A DNA stretch of 7,922 nucleotides from positions 1-7,922 of the forward strand of contig JAMCWS010000116.1 in the NCBI GenBank assembly GCA_023480605.1. The letters are read 5' to 3'. This document shows, piece after piece, positions 1-7,814 of the stretch. The position numbers and the translations under genes are program-made. The notes under the pieces were generated by a model. It was not told the origin of the DNA and made no database searches. It was given only the letters and a program-made list of their open reading frames with translations. This DNA is from a bacterium (GTDB lineage: Bacteria > Sumerlaeota > Sumerlaeia > MVZB01). Numbering within the stretch: the stretch's first letter is position 1; every line of letters starts with the position of its first letter.

Positions 1-28
1 AGCGTCGACAACCTGTTTGTTTTCTTGG
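1..28 (+). pseudogene. terC internal fragment (8-9 codons) at window edge
   Basis: Bases 1-24 are identical to the reverse complement of bases 2680-2703, which encode Ser79-Phe86 (SVDNLFVF) of the TerC protein on the minus strand. After one mismatch the next three bases (TGG) also agree, giving 27 of 28, and then similarity stops. The copy starts exactly on a codon boundary and is in the TerC reading frame. That frame stays open to a TAA at 121-123, but the 32 residues after the shared part show no TerC character such as the hydrophobic helix and FRIP that should follow. So this is a fragment joined to unrelated DNA rather than a diverged paralogue tail. The left limit is the window edge, so the copy could extend further upstream. 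It could be a decayed duplicate, an inversion junction or an assembly or amplification chimera; the sequence alone cannot decide. Confidence 0.6.
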
Positions 29-79
29 CGCCAAACCCGGGGTTCCGCAACGCGCCCTATTCCGATTCCCCCAAGAGAC

Positions 80-108
80 TTGCGCTCGCGCGGACGTTCG
101 TCTATTGT
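80..108 (+). promoter_or_regulatory. Weak candidate promoter for the M3 peptidase gene
   Basis: A TTGCGC box (80-85) and a TATTGT box (103-108) are separated by 17 bp, which is the right geometry for a sigma70-type promoter. They match the consensus at only 3 and 4 of 6 positions. The implied leader to the start at 164 would be about 50 nt. Nothing else in the 1-163 region looks better, but a promoter upstream of the window is equally possible. Confidence 0.22.
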
Positions 109-163
109 TTGGGTTCTGCGTAATACGATCGGCAACCGGCGGTTGCTGAAGGCAGGTGAAGCG

Positions 164-1915
164 ATGAGCGAAATGACGATAATCCGAGCGGTCCGCGGCG
201 AGGAATTTCCCCGCGAGTTCACCAAGGAAGTCAACGATTTCGGCGACTGGACCCAACTCGAGCCCCTTTTCAAGGAACTCGAGGAAGAGATTCGCGACCT
301 GCAAACGCCCCAGGAACTCGCCGTCTGGCTCCTCCAGGAAAGCGAACTCAGCGCCGCCATCGAGGAAGAACACTCGCGGCGCTATATCGCCATGACCTGC
401 GCCACCGACGATCCGGACCGCGAAAGAGCCTACCTCGATTTCCTCGAAAACGTGCTGCCCAGGGTCAAGCCCTGGCACGACCGATTGGCCCGCGGCTACC
501 TGGCCAGCCCGGCCCGGGGCGCGCTCGACGAAAACGGCCGCCGCCGGCTCGCCGTGCTCGACCGCACCCTCGACAATCAGGTCAGGCTTTTTCGCGAGGA
601 GAACGTCCCGCTCCAGACCGAGGACGCCAAACTCGGCCAGCAATACCAGAAAATCTCCGGGGCGATGACGGTCATGTGGGAGGATCGCGAACTGACCTTG
701 CAGCAGATGGCTCCCTACTTCGAGGAAAACGACCGGGCCGTGCGCGAGGCGGCCTGGCGCGCCACCGCCGCCCGCCGCCTCCAGGACCGTGATGCTCTCG
801 ACGACCTTTTCAACCGGATGATCGACCTGCGCACCCGGGTCGCCCGCAACGCCGGCTTCGATAACTTCCGCGACTACCAGCATCAGGCCTATAATCGCTT
901 CGACTACACCCCCGCCGACACCGAGACGTTTCACCGGGCCGTCGAGCAGGAGGTCGTGCCGCTCCTGGCCGACCTGCGCCGCCGCCGTCGCGAACGACTC
1001 GGCGTCGACGCGCTGCGCCCCTGGGACCTGCAGGTGGACCCCGAGGGCCGGCCGCCCCTTAAACCGTTTACGACCGCCCGGGAACTCGAGGCGGGCTGCA
1101 CGGCCATCTTTGGTTTGCTCGACGGCGCCCTGGCCAGCCAGTTCAACGACATGCGCGAGCGCGGCCTGCTCGACCTGGCCAGCCGCAAGGGCAAAGCTCC
1201 CGGGGGCTACCAGGCGACCCTCGACGAAGTACGCCTGCCGTTTATCTTCATGAACGCCGCCGGCACCCACCGCGACGTCTCGACGCTGCTCCACGAGGGG
1301 GGCCACGCCTTCCACGCCTTCGCGGCGCGCAAGGAGCCACTGCTGGCCTACCGCAGCGCGCCGATGGAGTTCTGCGAGGTCGCCTCGATGGCGATGGAGG
1401 TGTTCGGCCTGTCCAACCTGGACGTCTTCTACGACGACGCGGCCGACGTCGCCCGCGCCGGCCGGCGCCACCTCGAGGAACTGGTCGAGATATTCCCCTG
1501 GATTGCCACGATCGACGCCTTCCAGCACTGGATCTATCTCAACCCGGACCACACGACCGCCCAGCGCGAGGATCGGTGGCTCGAACTGACCGACCGCTTC
1601 GGACCCGGGATCGACTGGACGGACCTGGACGCCGAGAAACGCTCGCAATGGCAGCGCCAGCTCCACCTATACCTGCACCCGTTTTATTACATCGAATACG
1701 GCATCGCCCAGATCGGCGCCCTGCAACTCTGGCTGCAGTTCAGAAACAACCCCGAGCGCACGCTGGCGAACTACCGGCGCGCCCTGGCACTGGGCGGCTC
1801 GCGCCCGTTGCCCGATCTGTTTGCCGCGGCGGGCATTCGCTTCGACTTTAGCGCCGAGACGCTGCGCCCCATCGTGGAGGCCGTCGCCGAGGCAATCCAG
1901 GCGGCCGCCCCCTGA
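164..1915 (+). CDS. M3-family zinc oligoendopeptidase (PepF-like)
   Basis: This encodes a 583-aa cytoplasmic metallopeptidase expected to cut short peptides, finishing the breakdown of proteolysis products. The zinc site is visible: HEGGH at residues 377-381 (His377, catalytic Glu378, His381) and the third ligand Glu405 in the CEVAS segment 24 residues later, the spacing usual for family M3. A C-terminal block around residues 505-513 (HPFYYIEYG) corresponds to the conserved His/Tyr segment that lines the M3 substrate pocket. The N-terminal half is helical and charged, as in the family, with no signal peptide or membrane segment. The start at 164 is chosen because AGGTGA (154-159) sits 4 nt upstream; the open frame continues to a TTG at 17 inside the terC-derived fragment, which has no RBS and adds 49 non-conserved residues. 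The type resembles M3 peptidases common in planctomycetes and related to, but distinct from, lactococcal PepF, so no gene symbol is given. It converges on terC with 17 bp between stops. Confidence 0.93.
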   Translation: MSEMTIIRAVRGEEFPREFTKEVNDFGDWTQLEPLFKELEEEIRDLQTPQELAVWLLQESELSAAIEEEHSRRYIAMTCATDDPDRERAYLDFLENVLPRVKPWHDRLARGYLASPARGALDENGRRRLAVLDRTLDNQVRLFREENVPLQTEDAKLGQQYQKISGAMTVMWEDRELTLQQMAPYFEENDRAVREAAWRATAARRLQDRDALDDLFNRMIDLRTRVARNAGFDNFRDYQHQAYNRFDYTPADTETFHRAVEQEVVPLLADLRRRRRERLGVDALRPWDLQVDPEGRPPLKPFTTARELEAGCTAIFGLLDGALASQFNDMRERGLLDLASRKGKAPGGYQATLDEVRLPFIFMNAAGTHRDVSTLLHEGGHAFHAFAARKEPLLAYRSAPMEFCEVASMAMEVFGLSNLDVFYDDAADVARAGRRHLEELVEIFPWIATIDAFQHWIYLNPDHTTAQREDRWLELTDRFGPGIDWTDLDAEKRSQWQRQLHLYLHPFYYIEYGIAQIGALQLWLQFRNNPERTLANYRRALALGGSRPLPDLFAAAGIRFDFSAETLRPIVEAVAEAIQAAAP

Positions 1916-1932
1916 GACGGTCCGGCGGTTGG

Positions 1933-2937
1933 TCAATCCTGACAATCGGGATTTTGCGAGCCGGCGCCCGCATCCGCGGCGACGCCCCCGTCGATCGCGC
2001 TTTCTTCGAGCGCCGCGGCGGTTCGCTTTTTCGGCCAACGAATCGAAACGATAATGCACACGCCCAAGACCGTGGCGATGACCGCCAGGGCGACGCCGAC
2101 GGGAATTTCACGATCGAAATAACCCAAAAGCATTTTGAAGCCGACAAAACACAGCACCGCCGCCAAGCCATAATGGAGGTAGTGGAAAAGCTGCATGAGG
2201 CGGGCCAGGGCGAAATACATCGAGCGCAAGCCGAGGATGGCGAAGATGTTGGAGGTGTAAACGATAAATGGGTTGCGCGTCACCCCGAAGATGGCCGGAA
2301 TCGAGTCGACGGCGAACAGCAGATCCGAAATCTCGATGAACACCAGCGCAACCAGCAACGGCGTCGCCAGGCGCCGGCCGTCGACGCGGGTGAAGAAGCG
2401 CCCTCCCTCGAACCGGTCGGTGACCGGCACGACGCGTCGGAACAGCCGCAGGGCGGTGCTTTTTTCCGGGTGGACCTCCGTTTCTTTCTGGAAGGCCATC
2501 TTGATGCCCGTGTAGATGAGAAAGGCGCCGAAAACGTAAAGGACCCACTCGAAGCGATTGATGAGCACCACGCCGGCGAAAATGAAAATCCCCCGCATGA
2601 TGAGCGCCCCCAGGATGCCCCAAAACAACACCTGGTGGCGATAGGCCCCCGGGATGCGGAAGTAGGTAAAAATCACCAGGAAAACAAACAGGTTGTCGAC
2701 GCTGAGCGACAACTCGATCAGGTAGCCGGCCAAAAACTCCAGGCCCGCCGCGCGCCCCTGGACCAGCCCGACGCCCAGGTTGAACGCCAGCGCCAGCCCG
2801 ATCCATGCCGCGCTCCATCCCAGCGCCTCGCGCATGCCGATATCGTGCGAGCGGCGGCGGAACACCCCCAGGTCCAGCGTCATCATGGCGACGATGAACA
2901 CGCCGAACACGCTCCAGCCGATGACGGGATGAATCAT
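1933..2937 (-). CDS. TerC/Alx-family integral membrane protein, likely Mn2+ exporter
   Basis: This encodes a 334-aa inner-membrane protein of the TerC family (Alx, YkoY, YceF relatives), whose characterised members export or handle Mn2+. The family's two related acidic membrane motifs are present: ELSLSVDNLFVF at residues 75-86 with Asp81-Asn82, and EISDLLFAVDSIPA at residues 202-215 with Glu202 and Asp211. About eight to nine hydrophobic segments lie between residues 3 and 300, with a charged cytoplasmic-type loop at about 150-190. The last 35 residues are a hydrophilic Ala/Gly/Asp/Glu tail that is probably not conserved. The start at 2937 is preceded by AAGGAAA (complement of 2946-2952) at 8-nt spacing. 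An in-frame TTG at 2997 is rejected because it lies in the T-run of the leader terminator. A manganese riboswitch precedes the gene, which strongly supports a Mn2+-related role over tellurite resistance. It seems monocistronic within the window. Confidence 0.94.
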   Translation of the reverse strand: MIHPVIGWSVFGVFIVAMMTLDLGVFRRRSHDIGMREALGWSAAWIGLALAFNLGVGLVQGRAAGLEFLAGYLIELSLSVDNLFVFLVIFTYFRIPGAYRHQVLFWGILGALIMRGIFIFAGVVLINRFEWVLYVFGAFLIYTGIKMAFQKETEVHPEKSTALRLFRRVVPVTDRFEGGRFFTRVDGRRLATPLLVALVFIEISDLLFAVDSIPAIFGVTRNPFIVYTSNIFAILGLRSMYFALARLMQLFHYLHYGLAAVLCFVGFKMLLGYFDREIPVGVALAVIATVLGVCIIVSIRWPKKRTAAALEESAIDGGVAADAGAGSQNPDCQD

Positions 2938-2952
2938 GACTTGTGTTTCCTT

Positions 2953-2984
2953 GCGGCTCCCCGCGGTCACGCCGCGCGGGCCGC
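2953..2984 (-). promoter_or_regulatory. Strong hairpin abutting the terC ribosome-binding site
   Basis: Reading the minus strand, GCGGC-CCGCG (2984-2975) pairs with CGCGG-(GGA)-GCCGC (2965-2953), giving 10 GC-rich base pairs with a 3-nt bulge and a 9-nt loop. The 3' arm ends at the base directly before the Shine-Dalgarno AAGGAAA (2952-2946). It leaves the SD itself single-stranded, so it may present the site, block ribosome approach or stop mRNA decay. No T-run follows, so it is not an intrinsic terminator. The pairing is seen directly; its role is inferred. Confidence 0.5.
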
Positions 2985-2995
2985 CGGATATGAAC

Positions 2996-3029
2996 AAAAA
3001 AAGCCTTCACCATCAACCGACGGCGAAGG
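2996..3029 (-). terminator. Riboswitch-controlled intrinsic terminator in the terC leader
   Basis: On the minus strand CCTTCGCC (3029-3022) pairs with GGTGAAGG (3011-3004), eight pairs including one G-U, across a 10-nt loop. A run of seven Ts (3002-2996) follows one base later. This is a classic Rho-independent terminator, placed 58 nt before the terC start. Its 5' arm overlaps CCTTC (3029-3025), which can instead pair with GAAGG (3125-3121) to close the riboswitch aptamer. Terminator and aptamer P1 are therefore mutually exclusive, as expected for a Mn2+-activated ON switch. Confidence 0.85.
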
Positions 3030-3130
3030 TCTTGCACTTGGCGGCGGGCGCCGGCCCATTCCAGGGCGTCCTGACGGCGCCGGCCCCTGCCCCCCCTCGC
3101 GGGCGGTCAGGCGCTACTCCCCTTCAAACA
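2996..3130 (-). ncRNA. yybP-ykoY manganese riboswitch (aptamer plus expression platform)
   Basis: The terC leader has the two hallmark strands of this Mn2+-sensing riboswitch class. The 5' core is AAGGGGAGTAGC at 3124-3113 and the 3' core is GCAAGACCTTC at 3035-3025. Helix P1 can form between GAAGG (3125-3121) and CCTTC (3029-3025). A second helix, CTGAC (3110-3106) with GTCAG (3075-3071), encloses a G/C-rich arm, and GCCC-loop-GGGC within about 3068-3055 gives a further small hairpin, consistent with the family's multi-helix junction. In the known structures Mn2+ bridges the two core loops and stabilises P1. Here P1 competes with the terminator at 3029-2996, so Mn2+ binding should allow read-through into terC. 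Class assignment rests on recognising the conserved motifs and on the downstream TerC gene, a classic target; no covariance search was run. Confidence 0.92.
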
Positions 3131-3138
3131 CCTTTCCC

Positions 3139-3166
3139 ATCATATCCTCCCCGGGCGCAACATCAA
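3139..3166 (-). promoter_or_regulatory. Sigma70-type promoter of the terC riboswitch transcript
   Basis: On the minus strand TTGATG (3166-3161) and TATGAT (3144-3139) are spaced by 16 bp and match the consensus boxes at 4 and 5 of 6 positions. Transcription would begin near 3132, a few bases before the riboswitch 5' strand at 3125, which is just where an aptamer transcript should start. This agreement raises confidence above that of the boxes alone. Confidence 0.65.
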
Positions 3167-3181
3167 CTGAAAAGAGCCGCA

Positions 3182-3210
3182 TTGAACGTCGGAATCGCGC
3201 GGTATATGGT
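3182..3210 (+). promoter_or_regulatory. Candidate promoter of the sulfatase gene, divergent from the terC promoter
   Basis: TTGAAC (3182-3187) and TATGGT (3205-3210), 17 bp apart, each match the sigma70 consensus at 4 of 6 positions. The -35 box lies 15 bp from the terC -35 box on the opposite strand, so the two promoters would be back to back. The implied leader is about 65 nt. A GTTCAA at 3221-3226 is the inverted complement of the -35 TTGAAC, but the arms are too short to call an operator. Confidence 0.35.
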
Positions 3211-3280
3211 TATGCCGGATGTTCAACAACGGAAGCGGCCACGAACCGGCACGACGCCGGCGGCGCGAAAGGACACGACC

Positions 3281-4783
3281 ATGGATCGCAGCGCGATCAC
3301 GCGACGCAATTTTCTGAAAGTCCTCGGCGGAGCGGCCGCGGCGGCGGCATTGCCCGCGGCGCCATGGGCGGCTGAGCCGATAGGCGCCGGCGGAGCGTCC
3401 CCGCGCCGGCCCAACGTCCTTTTTATCGCCGTCGACGACCTGCGCCCGCAATTGGGCTGCTATGGGCGGAAACAGATCGTTTCACCCAACATCAACCGCC
3501 TGGCGGCCGAGGGGCTCCTCTTCGAACGCACCTACTGCCAGCAGGCGATCTGCATGGCTTCGCGCGCCAGCCTGATGAGCGGCTACCGGCCCGACAAGGG
3601 CGGGATTTTCAACTGCGGCCCCCTTTACGAATGCGTGCCCGGCGCCCTGTCGCTCAACCGCCACTTTCTGGCCAACGGCTACGAAACCGCATCCATCGGC
3701 AAGGTCTACCATCACCGCAGCGACGAAACCGTGGGCTGGAGCCGCGGCGCCTATCACCCCATGGGTCAGTGGGTTGGGCGCGGCTACCTGGCCGGGGAAT
3801 CGATCGCCGAAGTGAAGGCCTATGCGCGCGCGCATCCCAAGGAAACGCGCACGGGCATGGGTCCGGCCTTCGAAGGGCCCGACGTGGCCGACAACGCCTA
3901 CGCCGACGGCATGCACGCCGACCGGGCCGTCGCCTTGCTCGGGGAACTCAAGGACCGGCCGTTTTTCCTCGCCGTCGGCTTTCTCAAGCCGCACCTGCCG
4001 TTCTGCGCGCCCAAAAAATACTGGGATCTGTATGCGGAGGACAAGATCGACCTGGCCGACAATCCGTTCGTGCCCAAAGGGGCGCCCAAAATCGCCCTCA
4101 CCGACTGGGGCGAACTGCGCGGCTACGCCGGCATGCCCGCCAAGGGCGACATGCCCGACGACCTTGCCCGCAAGCTGATCCACGGCTATTACGCCTGCGT
4201 CTCTTACACCGACGCGCAGATCGGCCGCCTGTTGGACGAACTCGACCGCCTTGGGCTGCGCGACAACACGATCGTCGTCCTGTGGGGCGACCACGGCTGG
4301 AAGCTGGGCGAGCACACCATGTGGTGCAAGCACACCAACTACGAATTGGACACCCACGCCCCGCTCATCATCAGCGCGCCCGGGGCGAAGGCGCGCGGGC
4401 GCAGCACCCGGGCGCTGACCGAGTTCGTCGACATCTACCCCACGCTGTGCGACCTGTGCGGCCTGGAACGCCCCGCCCACCTCGAGGGCGCCAGCATGGC
4501 CCCCCTGTTCGACGACCCAGACCGCCCCTGGAAGCGGGCGGCGTTCAGCCAGTATCCGCGCGGCAGGATCATGGGCTACACCATGCGCACCGACCGATTC
4601 CGCTATACCGAATGGCGCAACATGCAGACGGGCGCGACGGTCGCCACCGAACTTTACGACCACGCGAGCGACCCGGCCGAGAACACGAACGTCGCCCACG
4701 ACCCGGCCCGCGCCGGCGACGTCGCGGCGCGCAAGGAGATGCTGCGCGCCGGCTACAAGGCCGCCCGGCCGCCGGGAGCGTGA
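3281..4783 (+). CDS. Tat-exported type I sulfatase, iduronate-2-sulfatase-like
   Basis: This encodes a 500-aa sulfatase of the alkaline-phosphatase superfamily that should hydrolyse sulfate esters on a sulfated glycan or glycosaminoglycan outside the cytoplasm. Residues 1-31 form a twin-arginine signal (TRRNFLK with Arg8-Arg9, an Ala-rich core, cleavage near Ala30). Metal ligands Asp52-Asp53 follow in VLFIAVDDLRP. The active site is Cys91 in CMASR, the cysteine-type formylglycine motif with Ala instead of the usual Pro. KPH (in GFLKPHLPF), Asp337-His338 (GDHGW) and Lys350 complete the calcium/sulfate site, with His338-Lys350 spacing the same as in human IDS. Length and motif order fit the IDS-like group. 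The start at 3281 is set by AAAGGA (3268-3273) at 7-nt spacing and by the Tat signal; the longer frame back to 2936 lies over the terC leader and is rejected. Cys91 must be oxidised to formylglycine by an FGE or anSME enzyme not encoded here. The true substrate cannot be read from the sequence. Confidence 0.94.
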   Translation: MDRSAITRRNFLKVLGGAAAAAALPAAPWAAEPIGAGGASPRRPNVLFIAVDDLRPQLGCYGRKQIVSPNINRLAAEGLLFERTYCQQAICMASRASLMSGYRPDKGGIFNCGPLYECVPGALSLNRHFLANGYETASIGKVYHHRSDETVGWSRGAYHPMGQWVGRGYLAGESIAEVKAYARAHPKETRTGMGPAFEGPDVADNAYADGMHADRAVALLGELKDRPFFLAVGFLKPHLPFCAPKKYWDLYAEDKIDLADNPFVPKGAPKIALTDWGELRGYAGMPAKGDMPDDLARKLIHGYYACVSYTDAQIGRLLDELDRLGLRDNTIVVLWGDHGWKLGEHTMWCKHTNYELDTHAPLIISAPGAKARGRSTRALTEFVDIYPTLCDLCGLERPAHLEGASMAPLFDDPDRPWKRAAFSQYPRGRIMGYTMRTDRFRYTEWRNMQTGATVATELYDHASDPAENTNVAHDPARAGDVAARKEMLRAGYKAARPPGA

Positions 4784-5020
4784 GACTCGCCCGGCCGCGC
4801 TTCTTCACATGTCATTCAGTCGTATTGAGCCACGAAGCCGTAAAAGCGCCAAGGATAAATAATTCAAGCTTTTGCAATCCATGAATCATTACGAATCCGA
4901 GCCAGGCGACGGGAAGGCCCCGTGGAATCCTTCACGAAACAACTTCGACTTGGCCGGCTTTTATATGCGCCTTTGCGGCTCTATTTCCGAGCGATCGAAG
5001 GGATATCGGGGCGAAAAGAC

Positions 5021-5050
5021 TTGAATCCGCCGCGCCGGATGCCTCACAAT
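5021..5050 (+). promoter_or_regulatory. Candidate lon promoter
   Basis: TTGAAT (5021-5026) and CACAAT (5045-5050) are 18 bp apart, each matching the sigma70 consensus at 4 of 6 positions. The leader to the start codon would be about 80 nt. The -35 is preceded by a C, giving CTTGAAT, which is near the CTTGAAA of sigma32 heat-shock promoters. The -10 region does not fit the CCCCAT-type sigma32 box, so heat-shock control is not claimed. Confidence 0.4.
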
Positions 5051-5061
5051 CTGGAGTGAGG
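5042..5061 (+). repeat. Inverted repeat over the lon -10 region (possible operator)
   Basis: CCTCAC (5042-5047) and GTGAGG (5056-5061) are perfect 6-bp inverted arms around an 8-bp centre, and the left arm overlaps the candidate -10 box. A repressor dimer bound here would block the promoter. It does not match the CIRCE (HrcA) or HAIR (HspR) consensus. It could also form a short leader hairpin or be a chance palindrome. Confidence 0.4.
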
Positions 5062-5138
5062 TCTAGCCTGCGATCGTAGCACGGACGGTGGCGCACGGAT
5101 CCGCGTCTGGATCGCCCCGTCGGCCCCAGGATGACAAC

Positions 5139-7556
<2,418 letters not shown>

Positions 7557-7814
7557 TGCGCGGGACCGGCCAGACGCATGAATCGCTCGGAAATTTGGCC
7601 TTGCAATCGGTCCAGCGCCGTGTACCCATGAAAAGAGAGAGTGCGCCGGATTTTTCCGGGCGTGGGAAGCCCGCCGTCTATTTCATCTCCAAGGAAATCG
7701 CATCACGACAAATCCGTTAGACTTGGTTCCCGGCGCCGTGGCGGCCGTGAACGGCGCCATCGGCGCATGGAGAATTCTGCGCTCCGGATCAAACGATGAA
7801 AGGAAACCGACATA
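7557..7814. other. 258-bp lon-FKBP intergenic region
   Basis: No gene is seen. A 7-bp perfect hairpin (GCCGGTC 7547-7553 with GACCGGC 7564-7570) has the lon stop codon in its loop and no T-run, so it may be a weak or Rho-assisted end. A second hairpin (CCGGA 7646-7650, TTTT loop, TCCGG 7655-7659) is followed at once by a small GGG-AAG-CCC stem near 7664-7672. The 8-bp inverted repeat is listed separately. No promoter with both boxes near consensus was found for the FKBP gene. Confidence 0.5.
7732..7758 (+). repeat. Perfect 8-bp inverted repeat upstream of the FKBP gene
   Basis: GGCGCCGT (7732-7739) and ACGGCGCC (7751-7758) are exact reverse complements around an 11-bp centre. The element lies 56 bp before the FKBP start codon and is not followed by a T-run. 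It may be a regulator-binding site or a 5' leader hairpin. GC-rich composition makes chance palindromes more likely here than in AT-balanced DNA. Confidence 0.45.

Larger units (their letters stand above)
4784..5138. other. 355-bp intergenic region between the sulfatase and lon
   Basis: No convincing gene is seen here. The sulfatase stop codon sits in the loop of a GC hairpin (CCGG/GCG 4772-4780 with CGC/CCGG 4788-4794, 2-nt bulge) without a T-run, so it is at best an imperfect terminator. Bases about 4825-4890 are noticeably AT-richer than their surroundings and include a stretch of the CCACGAAG...AAAAGCGCCAAGG type. A small hairpin (ACGGG 4909-4913 with CCCGT 4919-4923) follows. The right third carries the candidate lon promoter and its inverted repeat. 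No tRNA-like or rRNA-like structure was recognised. Confidence 0.6.

Noticed and set aside
17..163. Extension of the M3 peptidase to the TTG at 17
   Set aside because: There is no ribosome-binding site, the extra residues are not conserved in character, and the start would lie inside the terC-derived fragment. AGGTGA precedes the ATG at 164.
2938..2997. Longer TerC start at the TTG at 2997 (minus strand)
   Set aside because: This codon lies in the T-run of the leader terminator and the extra residues include the hairpin sequence; the ATG at 2937 has AAGGAAA at 8 nt.
2936..3280. N-terminal extension of the sulfatase to the ATG at 2936
   Set aside because: The added 115 residues lie opposite the terC start and riboswitch, are not sulfatase-like and would bury the Tat signal. 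The ATG at 3281 has a good RBS.
1954..3375. 473-codon plus-strand frame over terC and its leader
   Set aside because: It is highly polar, rich in Gln, Asp, Arg and His, with no fold recognised. It lies opposite the membrane-protein gene and runs through the riboswitch.
3482..4699. 405-codon open frame antisense to the sulfatase
   Set aside because: Same composition effect; no recognisable domain, and the sense strand encodes a complete sulfatase with signal peptide and active site.
4772..4794. Hairpin over the sulfatase stop codon as an intrinsic terminator
   Set aside because: The stem is short with a 2-nt bulge and only scattered Ts follow, so it does not meet the usual terminator pattern.
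5020..5050. Sigma32 heat-shock promoter for lon
   Set aside because: CTTGAAT resembles the -35 box, but no CCCCAT-like -10 stands at the right distance, so the sigma70-type reading is as good and heat-shock control is unsupported.
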